The notes beneath the pieces were generated by a model. That model searched no databases. It saw only the letters and a program-made list of their open reading frames with translations, and was not told where the DNA came from. Made by a program: the position numbers and the translations under genes. From positions 1-7,794 of the forward strand of contig JAVBUB010000235.1 of assembly GCA_031555675.1 (NCBI GenBank): DNA of 7,794 nt, read 5' to 3'. Below are positions 1 through 6,016 of the stretch, piece after piece. Position 1 is the stretch's first letter. Each line of letters starts with the position of its first letter. The DNA is from JAISJU01 sp031555675 (GTDB lineage: Bacteria; Bacteroidota; Bacteroidia; Bacteroidales; Paludibacteraceae).

Positions 1-1
1 G

Positions 2-442
2 GATGAAGATATTCTGATCTCAATCAAAAACCTTCAGGAAAAAACCATGTTGCTCCGTGAAAATATTGTGGATAAACAACGTGTAGTCTCTGCTATTCTC
101 CGTAGCGAAATATTTCCTACAGAATTAAAACCAAAATTGTCTATTATTGTAAAGGACATCAATTCCCTTTACGAACATACCCGTTTTGGTTTCGAACGGT
201 TGGAATATCTACAAGATACTTTCCTCGGTTTGCTGAATGTTGAACAGAATAAAATCATCAAAATATTTACAATTGTTACCGTAATATTCATGCCGCCAAC
301 ACTTATCGCGACTGTTTATGGTATGAACTTTGATGTGATGCCCGAGCTGAAATGGCTATACGGCTATCCTCTTTCCATTATAGCCATGATATTATCTTCG
401 GGTGTTATATTATTTTATTTTAAGAAAAAGAAGTGGTTGTAA
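2..442 (+). CDS. corA: CorA family magnesium/cobalt transporter, C-terminal part (5' end outside window)
   Basis: This is the last 146 codons of a CorA-type divalent cation channel, a homopentameric inner-membrane protein that takes up Mg2+ (often also Co2+). The frame is open from the window's left edge, so the gene starts outside. The visible part begins in the long cytoplasmic helical domain. It then shows the first membrane helix (about fragment residues 85-106), which ends in the family signature YGMNF (106-110). The GMN motif forms the selectivity filter at the pore mouth. A short periplasmic loop and a second membrane helix (about 124-140) follow, and the protein ends in a basic tail, KKKKWL, as is usual for CorA on the cytoplasmic side. 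The stop is TAA at 440-442. The family call is firm. Whether the missing N-terminal part is intact, and which metal is preferred, cannot be seen. Confidence 0.95.
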   Translation, partial: DEDILISIKNLQEKTMLLRENIVDKQRVVSAILRSEIFPTELKPKLSIIVKDINSLYEHTRFGFERLEYLQDTFLGLLNVEQNKIIKIFTIVTVIFMPPTLIATVYGMNFDVMPELKWLYGYPLSIIAMILSSGVILFYFKKKKWL

Positions 443-447
443 AATCC

Positions 448-690
448 CTATTTTTTGTTATTTCCGAGTGAAAGACGCATGTTCTTGAAATCAAGCAACA
501 TGTAATCAAAATTAAACACGACATCTAATCCGATTCGTCCGTCTAATTCATATCTTGTATTGGACGACGGTAGATATAATACCGTAATTTGTGGTGTAAT
601 TGTTTTGCTATATCTATATTGATGATAGTAAAATGAAATGCTTTCCGCAAAACTACCCATCAATAATCTTAGGCTTGAGCCCAATGTCAT
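448..690 (-). CDS. Doubtful 80-residue hypothetical protein, start codon inside an inverted-repeat arm
   Basis: This is an open frame of 80 codons, convergent with corA and ending 5 bases from the corA stop. I do not recognise the product. It has no signal peptide or clear membrane segment. It is rich in Tyr, Ser and Leu, and its second half (residues about 40-80) alternates polar and hydrophobic residues in a beta-strand-like way. The first eight codons lie in the 31-bp repeat arm at 671-701, and the other arm at 925-955 encodes the same peptide start, MTLGSSLRL, with synonymous changes only. That hints at a translated element or a duplicated gene start, but it could be chance. There is no clear ribosome-binding site or promoter in front. 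It may be a real small gene, a remnant fused to a repeat, or non-coding. Confidence 0.3.
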   Translation of the reverse strand: MTLGSSLRLLMGSFAESISFYYHQYRYSKTITPQITVLYLPSSNTRYELDGRIGLDVVFNFDYMLLDFKNMRLSLGNNKK

Positions 691-739
691 TAAGTTAAGG
701 ATAAATGTAAAATTTAAATGTTGATTATTGGATATTTAT

Positions 740-754
740 CATCCCGTAGGGCTG
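740..754. repeat. REP-like short palindrome (left outer hairpin)
   Basis: This is a CATCCC unit followed by GTA and GGGCTG, able to fold as a short hairpin with a CCC/GGG core. It is followed by a GGTAGTTTGGTAGAAAATA tract that resembles, in inverted orientation, the sequence next to the hairpin at 882-895. It is probably one member of the nested repeat block. Confidence 0.4.
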
Positions 755-791
755 GTAGTTTGGTAGAAAATATGTATGTCTATCTTTTTTA

Positions 792-840
792 CATGCCGTA
801 GGTATGTGACATAATCAATAAGTTGCATACCTACGGCATG
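792..840. repeat. REPIN-like pair of inverted 15-base palindromic units
   Basis: The unit CATGCCGTAGGTATG (792-806) and its exact reverse complement CATACCTACGGCATG (826-840) are separated by 19 bases. Each unit is itself an imperfect hairpin (CATGCC / GGTATG around GTA), so the pair can form either two small hairpins or one long stem. Two REP units in opposite orientation are the defining shape of REPINs. Confidence 0.6.
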
Positions 841-881
841 CTGATGGTGTGGTATTGTGGTTTATCTTTTACCAAGCTTAC

Positions 882-895
882 ATCCCTAAAGGGAT
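882..895. repeat. REP-like short palindrome (right outer hairpin)
   Basis: ATCCC-TAAA-GGGAT is a perfect 5-bp stem with a four-base loop. Read on the minus strand, it and the following TTGGTAAAAGATAA tract align with the left hairpin region at 740-771, so it appears to be the right-hand partner in the nested inverted structure. Confidence 0.45.
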
Positions 896-935
896 TTTAC
901 AAAACGAGGAATAGCAAATATTATTCCTTAACTTA

Positions 936-965
936 ATGACATTAGGCTCAAGCCTGCGGTTATGA
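936..965 (+). other. Nine-codon peptide start (MTLGSSLRL-stop) mirroring the start of the 448-690 frame
   Basis: An ATG in the right repeat arm opens a frame that encodes MTLGSSLRL and then stops at TGA (963-965). The minus-strand frame at 448-690 begins with the same nine residues. Over these codons the two DNA copies differ only at synonymous positions (TTA/TTG, CTG/CTA, CGG/AGA), and the last two of these codons extend beyond the 31-bp repeat. This may be a truncated second copy of the same coding start, a translated leader, or coincidence. Confidence 0.25.
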
Positions 966-1043
966 ATTGAAAATCGGCGGAGCCAAAATCAAACCCATTT
1001 GGGCTAAAATTTGGTATATTTTACATTGACTCATCTTTATGGG

Positions 1044-1051
1044 TATCTTTG
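1044..1051 (+). promoter_or_regulatory. Possible Bacteroidetes -7 box (TATCTTTG), distal
   Basis: The sequence is an exact match to the Bacteroidetes primary sigma factor -7 consensus TAnnTTTG. A weak -33-like TTTT tract (1019-1022) lies 21 bases upstream. It is about 170 bases before the hflX start, and the 13-bp inverted repeat at 1064-1107 would be in the resulting leader. The rest of 956-1043 shows nothing I can name. Confidence 0.4.
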
Positions 1052-1063
1052 CGGATAAGCATA

Positions 1064-1107
1064 AAAATTTAAGATTAGCTTGATGCATAACTTAAATCTT
1101 AAATTTT
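1064..1107. repeat. AT-rich 13-bp perfect inverted repeat upstream of hflX
   Basis: AAAATTTAAGATT (1064-1076) and AATCTTAAATTTT (1095-1107) are exact reverse complements around an 18-base loop. The repeat lies between the two promoter-like boxes. It could be an RNA stem in a long leader, a protein-binding site, or an AT-rich chance palindrome. It is not followed by a T-run typical of an intrinsic terminator for plus-strand transcripts. Confidence 0.5.
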
Positions 1108-1142
1108 AAATCTGGAATATTAATGAACTCAAAGAATTATAA

Positions 1143-1150
1143 TATATTTG
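1143..1150 (+). promoter_or_regulatory. Possible -7 box (TATATTTG) for hflX
   Basis: This is an exact TAnnTTTG match 70 bases before the preferred hflX ATG, which would give a leader of roughly 60 bases. No convincing TTTG element is found 19-21 bases upstream, so the call rests on the -7 box and its position. It is the more likely of the two candidate hflX promoters. Confidence 0.45.
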
Positions 1151-1220
1151 CATGAGCACGAAGCATAAAATGAAATAAGAGCTTTATGTTGAGTTGCATT
1201 TGTTAATGCGTAGTATATTT

Positions 1221-2438
1221 ATGGAACAGATAAAAACAGAAATATATAAAGAAAGGGCAGTATTGGTTGGTTTGATACTGCCTACCCAAAACGAAGAAAG
1301 AACCCGCGAGTATCTGGATGAATTGGCATTTTTGGCCGAAACTGCCGGAGCAGAACCGGTTAAGATATTTACCCAACGGTTGAATAATCCGCATCCGCGC
1401 ACTTTTGTAGGAGAAGGAAAACTGGAAGAAATAAGGCAATATATTACGGAGAACGAAATCGGGATCGTGATTTTTGATGATGAATTATCGCCTTCGCAAC
1501 TCAGGAATATAGAAAGGGAGCTGCAAGTAAAGATACTGGACAGAACCAGTCTGATATTGGATATATTTGCACTCAGGGCTCAAACGGCTACTGCCAAAAC
1601 ACAGGTAGAACTAGCCCTGTATAAATACCTTCTTCCACGTTTAACCCGTATGTGGACGCACTTGGAGCGTCAGCAGGGAGGTAGCATTGCCATGCGCGGA
1701 CCCGGTGAAACCCAAATTGAAACCGACCGGAGGATTATTCAGGATAAAATAGCCAAACTGAAAGAAGATTTAAAGCAGATAGACAAGCAAAAAGCCATTC
1801 AGCGTAAGAATAGGGGAAAACTGGTACGGGTGGCTTTGGTGGGTTATACCAATGTCGGCAAATCTACACTAATGAACTTGATGAGTAAATCGGAAGTGTT
1901 TGCCGAAAATAAATTATTTGCTACATTAGACACTACTGTACGGAAAGTAATCATTGATAATTTGCCTTTTTTACTTTCGGATACGGTCGGATTTATCCGT
2001 AAACTTCCGCACGACTTGATAGAATCGTTTAAATCTACCCTTGATGAGGTAAGAGAAGCTGATATATTACTTCATGTGGTTGATATTTCGCATCCTAATT
2101 TCGAAGAGCAAATTGCTGTAGTGGAAAATACGTTGAATGAAATTGATAAAACGGAAAAACCTACGATTATTGTTTTCAATAAAGTAGATGCATTTACCTA
2201 TACACCCAAGGATGAGGATGATTTAACACCTGTTTCCCGGGAAAATATCAGTTTGGATGAACTGAAAAGGACGTGGATGTCTAAATTGCATGAAAATTGT
2301 ATTTTTATTTCGGCCAAAGACAAAACGAATATAGAAGAGCTAAAACAGCTTTTATACCAGAAAGTGAAGGAAATACACGTAGAACGTTTCCCTTTTAATG
2401 ACTTTTTGTTTCAGAATTACGAGGAAGAAGAAAATTAA
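1221..2438 (+). CDS. hflX: GTPase HflX
   Basis: HflX is a TRAFAC-class GTPase of the Obg-HflX superfamily. It binds the large ribosomal subunit and in other bacteria splits stalled or stress-arrested 70S ribosomes. The 405-residue product has the full family layout. The N-terminal glycine-rich domain carries FVGEGKLEEI (about 62-71) and FDDELSPSQLRNIE (85-98). A helical linker with the signature RGPGETQIETDRR follows (159-171). The G domain has G1 GYTNVGKST (208-216), G3 DTVGF (254-258), G4 NKVD (320-323) and G5 SAK (364-366). I choose the ATG at 1221 (MEQIKTEIYKERAVL), because the frame extends upstream only to an ATG at 1206 and a TTG at 1194 that add unconserved-looking residues. No strong Shine-Dalgarno site is present, which is normal for Bacteroidetes. 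The gene appears intact. Confidence 0.97.
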   Translation: MEQIKTEIYKERAVLVGLILPTQNEERTREYLDELAFLAETAGAEPVKIFTQRLNNPHPRTFVGEGKLEEIRQYITENEIGIVIFDDELSPSQLRNIERELQVKILDRTSLILDIFALRAQTATAKTQVELALYKYLLPRLTRMWTHLERQQGGSIAMRGPGETQIETDRRIIQDKIAKLKEDLKQIDKQKAIQRKNRGKLVRVALVGYTNVGKSTLMNLMSKSEVFAENKLFATLDTTVRKVIIDNLPFLLSDTVGFIRKLPHDLIESFKSTLDEVREADILLHVVDISHPNFEEQIAVVENTLNEIDKTEKPTIIVFNKVDAFTYTPKDEDDLTPVSRENISLDELKRTWMSKLHENCIFISAKDKTNIEELKQLLYQKVKEIHVERFPFNDFLFQNYEEEEN

Positions 2439-2440
2439 AG

Positions 2441-2483
2441 ACCTTTCCCCCCGCCCTCCCTTGTGAGAGGTCGGGGGAGAGGT
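2441..2483. repeat. GC-rich REP-like hairpin between hflX and the DUF4954 gene
   Basis: ACCTTTCCCCC (2441-2451) pairs with GGGGGAGAGGT (2473-2483) as an 11-bp stem with one G-U pair, and CCTC/GAGG inside the loop can add a second short stem. Its C/G tracts contrast sharply with the AT-rich surroundings. It starts two bases after the hflX stop codon. No T-run follows on the plus strand, so it is more like an intergenic REP element than an intrinsic terminator. It may still stabilise the hflX message or lower expression of the next gene. Confidence 0.65.
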
Positions 2484-2498
2484 TATAATCTCAATTAT

Positions 2499-4442
2499 AT
2501 GCGCCCATTAACAACATCCGAAATTTCAACTTTGCAACAACAGCATTGCAGCTGCAATGATTGGTTGCAGATAGAAGTTGCAGAAAAATTTTCTACCCAA
2601 TATATCTGTAATGTACATTTTTCCGGCCATATATCGCTCGGAGTATTCGAAAAATCAATAGAATTACCATCCGGAATGCAGCAACATGCAGGTATTTACA
2701 ATGCTACATTGCACAATTGCATTGTCGAAGATAATGTATTGATCAGTAATATAAACAATTATATAGCCAATTACCACTTACAGCACGATTGTTATGTCGA
2801 AAATATAGATCTACTGGCGGTAGAAGGTATCTCTGCTTTTGGAAACGGAACAGAGGTAAATGTATTGAATGAAGCGGGTGGGAGAGAGGTAAAAATTTTC
2901 GATCAATTGTCTTCTCATGTGGCTTATATTCTCGCTCTATACAGACACCGGCCACTCTTGATTGAAAAACTGAACCAGTTGATTGATCATTATACGGAAA
3001 GCGTTTCATCCGCCTTGGGAACAATTGGCGCTCATGCAAAAATAACCAATAGTGGTACTATAAAAAATGTGCGGATAGGTGCGTTTGCCTGCATTGAGAA
3101 TGTTACGGAATTATACAATGGTACGATCAATAGTAACGAAATAGATTCTACTTATGTGGGCACGGGTGTTATCGCCCGTCATTTTATTATAGGAGCCGGA
3201 AGCAAAGTGTACGATTACGCATTGCTGGACAAAAGCTATATTGGCGAGTCGTGTGAAATAGGCAAACAATATTCGGCTACAGATTCGTTATTTTTCTGTA
3301 ATAGTCAGTTATTACATGGCGAGGCGGCTGCTGTTTTCGGAGGACCATATACTACCACGCATCATAAGTCGACCTTGCTTATCGGTTGTATGTTTTCTTT
3401 TTACAATGCCGGAAGCGGAACCAACCAAAGTAACCACATGTATAAGTTGGGGCCGGTTCATCAAGGTGTTTTCGAACGTGGCGTAAAAACAGGGAGCGAT
3501 TCGTATGTAATGCTCGAAGCCAAAGCCGGAGCGTATAGTCTTATTTTAGGACATCACGAACAGCATTTCGACACTACCGATTTGCCTTTTTCTTATATTA
3601 TGGCGGATGGCAGTAGAAGTTCGCTTATTCCGGCAGTTAATTTCCAAACGGTAGGTACCCAGCGTGATGTGCAAAAATGGCCTAAGAGAGATGGTAGAAA
3701 AGGAGAAAATCAGTTGGAGTATATTATTTTTGATTTGCTTAATCCTTATATCATTCAACGTGTAAAGAATGGAATCGGTATATTGAAAAAGTTTGAAGAA
3801 AAAACTTCCGAATCACACTTATATAAGAGTATCCGGATTAAAGATATATTTGTATCCAAAGGAATTCAGATTTACCAGTCGGCTGTTGTTTGTTATCTCG
3901 GAAAATTATTGGCAAAAAAATTATCCAACACAAGCTTTAATTTGCAAAATCTTAAACCGGAAACTACATTTGGAAAAACAGAATGGGTGGATTTATCCGG
4001 CTTAATTATTCCCAAAGATTTGCTGGAAGAAAACCTATCGGATATAGAAAACGGTAGATTCAGGAATATAGATGCTATCAATGCGTTTTTTTCTAACGTT
4101 TACGATGACTATAGCTTTTATGAATGGAACTATGCTTGCCATTTATTGGAAGAGCAAATAGGAAAGTCAATTCAAGAAATACAAAAAAGTGATGTTGTTG
4201 CTTTGTTGGAACTATATAAGAAAACTCTTCATGATTTAACTAATGCCATTGTTGCTGATGCTGAAAAGGAATTTAATCCGGCATCTATGGTTAGCTTTGG
4301 CATTTATGGCGACAAGGAAACTCAACAAATGGATTTCCAAAATGTACGAGGAACACATGAAACAAACTCATTTGTTGTCGATGTTAAAGTTAAAAATGAA
4401 GTAGCCGTAGTTGAACTAGACGAAATAATAAAAAAATTATAA
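2499..4442 (+). CDS. DUF4954 family protein with left-handed beta-helix (hexapeptide-repeat) fold
   Basis: The 647-residue product matches my memory of the DUF4954 family, found mainly in Bacteroidetes and spirochaetes and of unproven function. Residues about 40-120 and 175-370 contain irregular hexapeptide-type repeats (for example IGAHAKI, VRIGAFACI, YVGTGVIA, FIIGAGSKV, YIGESCEIG), as in acyltransferases and sugar-nucleotide transferases with a left-handed beta-helix. Highly conserved-looking blocks are GPYTTTHHKSTL (282-293) and GTNQSNHMYKLGPVHQG (307-323), rich in His, Asn and Lys and plausible parts of an active site. The C-terminal 250 residues look helical. There is no signal peptide, so it is probably cytosolic. 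I start it at the ATG 2499 (MRPLTTSEIS). The frame also opens at a GTG at 2463, but those codons are inside the REP-like hairpin. The next gene starts six bases after its stop, so the two are probably co-transcribed. Confidence 0.85.
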   Translation: MRPLTTSEISTLQQQHCSCNDWLQIEVAEKFSTQYICNVHFSGHISLGVFEKSIELPSGMQQHAGIYNATLHNCIVEDNVLISNINNYIANYHLQHDCYVENIDLLAVEGISAFGNGTEVNVLNEAGGREVKIFDQLSSHVAYILALYRHRPLLIEKLNQLIDHYTESVSSALGTIGAHAKITNSGTIKNVRIGAFACIENVTELYNGTINSNEIDSTYVGTGVIARHFIIGAGSKVYDYALLDKSYIGESCEIGKQYSATDSLFFCNSQLLHGEAAAVFGGPYTTTHHKSTLLIGCMFSFYNAGSGTNQSNHMYKLGPVHQGVFERGVKTGSDSYVMLEAKAGAYSLILGHHEQHFDTTDLPFSYIMADGSRSSLIPAVNFQTVGTQRDVQKWPKRDGRKGENQLEYIIFDLLNPYIIQRVKNGIGILKKFEEKTSESHLYKSIRIKDIFVSKGIQIYQSAVVCYLGKLLAKKLSNTSFNLQNLKPETTFGKTEWVDLSGLIIPKDLLEENLSDIENGRFRNIDAINAFFSNVYDDYSFYEWNYACHLLEEQIGKSIQEIQKSDVVALLELYKKTLHDLTNAIVADAEKEFNPASMVSFGIYGDKETQQMDFQNVRGTHETNSFVVDVKVKNEVAVVELDEIIKKL

Positions 4443-4448
4443 GAAGGT

Positions 4449-4841
4449 ATGAAAGTAAGAAAAAAACCTTTGATTATTGGGATTCTTATATTGGTAGCCT
4501 TGGTGGCTATGCTTACAAATCCCAGCGAAGAAAAGCACAGAAGTAAAGTAAAATCTGTTATAGCAGCGCAGGTTCAAAGTACTATTGGCAACGAGATCGG
4601 GTCTATGAATAAAGATTGGGGAGCTCTTGCTAAAAATGCCGGTCTTTTAATGGGAAATGCCATGATTGACCCCATGGTAAATACTATGGTTAAAAGCACC
4701 GATTATATTTTGTTTTCGACAACAAACCTTATTTGGCAGGGCGAATCCCAAATCATAGGTTTTGGTATATTTGGACATGTTTTTATTTCGTCGAAAATAA
4801 ATAAAATGTTGGAACAGGGATTTTTGGAATACGTCAAATAA
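4449..4841 (+). CDS. Small membrane-anchored protein, DUF4359-like
   Basis: This is a 130-residue protein. A basic start (MKVRKKP) leads into one hydrophobic helix (about residues 8-23), followed directly by TNPSEEKH. That arrangement of a membrane anchor plus a TNPS motif resembles DUF4359 proteins of cyanobacteria and Bacteroidetes. The C-terminal block with YILFST, a short polar turn and GFGIFGHVFI (about residues 86-112) also resembles those small proteins. The hydrophobic helix could be an uncleaved anchor, which would leave the rest in the periplasm; no lipobox cysteine is seen. An AGAAGG purine run ends two bases before the ATG, and the gene starts six bases after the DUF4954 stop, so translation is probably coupled. 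The function is unknown. The family name is from memory of the motif pattern and is less certain than the membrane topology. Confidence 0.75.
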   Translation: MKVRKKPLIIGILILVALVAMLTNPSEEKHRSKVKSVIAAQVQSTIGNEIGSMNKDWGALAKNAGLLMGNAMIDPMVNTMVKSTDYILFSTTNLIWQGESQIIGFGIFGHVFISSKINKMLEQGFLEYVK

Positions 4842-4903
4842 GTATCCTGTTTGTTAGAAATATTTTTTTCTTCTTTTTGGTAGCGAAAATTTTGGGAGAA
4901 GTT

Positions 4904-5866
4904 TTAACTTTTCACATAAGCATACATTTTTTTATTTGCATGCATCACTATATAATTGGGATTGGCGTCTTTTACTATCTTTTCCAATACCTGAGGATCA
5001 TCCGGTAAATGGTAAGTGCAAATCGAAAGCTTAGGTTGCATTTGCCGGAGAACCTTTGTGGCTCCCTGTAATAAGAATCTTTCGGCTCCTTCGATATCAG
5101 CTTTTATAAAATCTATTTTTGAGATATTGTTTTTTTCAGCCCAGCTATCCAATGAAACACAATCAATAGTATCTTTTTCATTATTGGAATTTGTGGTGTT
5201 TTCTGCCACAATTGTTGAAGCGCCTATATTTTGATGGTCAACAAAAAAGTTTGCCGTATAATCCGAATGGCTTAACCCCAACGGACAAACAGTAACCTGG
5301 TCGTTTGCTTCATTTAATGCGATGTTTTTGTGTAATAAGGCCAATGCTTCTTTGCCAGGCTCAAAAGCATATACTTTTCCATTTTTATATTTTGCCGCCA
5401 ATAAAGCAAATATACCCATATTGCTTCCCGCGTCAACTACCACATCACCTTCTTTCAAAAAAACAGATCCGTTTTGATAAGGCCCTTCAATTTCAAAAGC
5501 AGATAATATATCTTGTAATTCCCGGTTTATACTAAAATTGTTGCGGAAATACAGGTCAGAAGAAAATAAGTCAATATATTCCAGACAAAAAACAGCTTTA
5601 GAAGTGGCGGCGCTCAAATCAAACTTTAATCCATTAATGTCTAGAACGCCATCTTTTCCCATATCTTTAAAAAGAAGGTTTCTTTGATATTGAGGTAAGA
5701 AATCTGCGCCACAGGAGGAATAGATCTTCTTTTTTACAACTGCTATGGTTTCTTTCAATAATGAAGAATCGGGATAAACAGATTGAAGTCTTTTCAATTT
5801 ATTTAAGGTTTTGCGATGATAGCCTTTTTTCGAAAATCGTTTTTTAAATTCTTCGATTATATTCAT
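4904..5866 (-). CDS. FkbM family SAM-dependent methyltransferase
   Basis: The product (320 residues from the preferred start) carries the Rossmann methyltransferase core of the FkbM/Methyltransf_21 family. This shows as motif I VVDAGSNMG (about 143-151, SAM binding), FEP (168-170), and the FkbM signature DFIKADIEGAE (252-262). FkbM enzymes O-methylate sugars or polyketides, and in Bacteroidetes they often sit near surface-glycan genes; no such genes are visible here, so the substrate is unknown. The N-terminal 100 residues are a Lys/Leu-rich helical region. The frame opens as far as an ATG at 5986, but that codon lies inside the asd terminator hairpin, and the extra 40 codons also cover a perfect palindrome (5917-5940). 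I therefore prefer the ATG at 5866 (MNIIEEFKKRF). A counted 60-base line (5161-5220) is 30% G+C against 50% for a line in asd (6661-6720), which hints at a different origin. Confidence 0.9.
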   Translation of the reverse strand: MNIIEEFKKRFSKKGYHRKTLNKLKRLQSVYPDSSLLKETIAVVKKKIYSSCGADFLPQYQRNLLFKDMGKDGVLDINGLKFDLSAATSKAVFCLEYIDLFSSDLYFRNNFSINRELQDILSAFEIEGPYQNGSVFLKEGDVVVDAGSNMGIFALLAAKYKNGKVYAFEPGKEALALLHKNIALNEANDQVTVCPLGLSHSDYTANFFVDHQNIGASTIVAENTTNSNNEKDTIDCVSLDSWAEKNNISKIDFIKADIEGAERFLLQGATKVLRQMQPKLSICTYHLPDDPQVLEKIVKDANPNYIVMHANKKMYAYVKS

Positions 5867-5916
5867 TTTAGCCGATATTAAAATGTAATGTAAGAAATTT
5901 TTGTTATTTGAAAATA

Positions 5917-5940
5917 GTATATTTTTCTTAAAAAATATAC
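5917..5940. repeat. Perfect 10-bp AT-rich palindrome upstream of the methyltransferase start
   Basis: GTATATTTTT (5917-5926) and AAAAATATAC (5931-5940) are exact reverse complements around a four-base spacer. The site is 51 bases upstream of the preferred methyltransferase ATG at 5866, where a promoter or operator would be expected. Being AT-rich, it could also arise by chance. Confidence 0.45.
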
Positions 5941-5976
5941 CACCAGTTTTTATGACGAATTTATATATTAAATTAA

Positions 5977-6005
5977 AAATCCTCATTCATTTTGAATGAG
6001 GATTT
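5977..6005 (-). terminator. Intrinsic terminator of asd
   Basis: AAATCCTCATTCA (5977-5989) and TGAATGAGGATTT (5993-6005) form a perfect 13-bp stem with a three-base loop. On the minus strand it begins 11 bases after the asd stop and is followed by a run of T (complement of 5975-5979), the classical rho-independent form. It separates asd from the downstream methyltransferase gene and overlaps the most upstream possible start codon of that gene. Confidence 0.85.
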
Positions 6006-6016
6006 AGTTTGAACTA

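Larger units (their letters stand above)
671..955. mobile_element. MITE-like block with 31-bp terminal inverted repeats and nested REP-like palindromes
   Basis: The ends 671-701 and 925-955 are inverted copies of each other over 31 bases with one mismatch. Inside lie further nested inverted pairs. A CATCCC-type hairpin with a flanking TTTGGTA tract on the left (740-771) is mirrored by an ATCCC hairpin with a TTGGTA tract on the right (about 868-895). In the centre two perfect 15-base inverted units form a REPIN-like pair (792-840). No open frame of useful size lies between the arms, so any mobility would depend on an enzyme encoded elsewhere. I see no obvious target-site duplication next to the ends. 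This architecture fits a non-autonomous repeat or a REPIN cluster of the kind moved by IS200-like RAYT transposases; that link is inference. Confidence 0.55.

Noticed and set aside
740..895. Possible CRISPR array in the palindrome cluster
   Set aside because: There are only a few short units in alternating orientation with unequal spacing, and no direct repeats with unique spacers of constant length.
1184..1439. Two minus-strand open frames (1184-1402 and 1203-1439) over the start of hflX
   Set aside because: They lie antisense to the well-conserved N-terminal part of hflX, and their products look like shadow translations with no recognisable domain.
2463..2498. Upstream GTG start for the DUF4954 protein
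   Set aside because: The added residues (MRGRGRGYNLNY) are encoded mostly by the GC-rich REP-like hairpin; the ATG at 2499 gives the expected family start.
2743..4081. Several 60-100 codon frames inside the DUF4954 gene on both strands
   Set aside because: All are contained in a gene with convincing protein-level conservation, and none has a recognisable motif or its own plausible start region.
4842..4903. Possible shared terminator between the convergent genes ending at 4841 and 4904
   Set aside because: The 62 bases are T-rich and contain only weak, short inverted matches; no stem strong enough to call a terminator.
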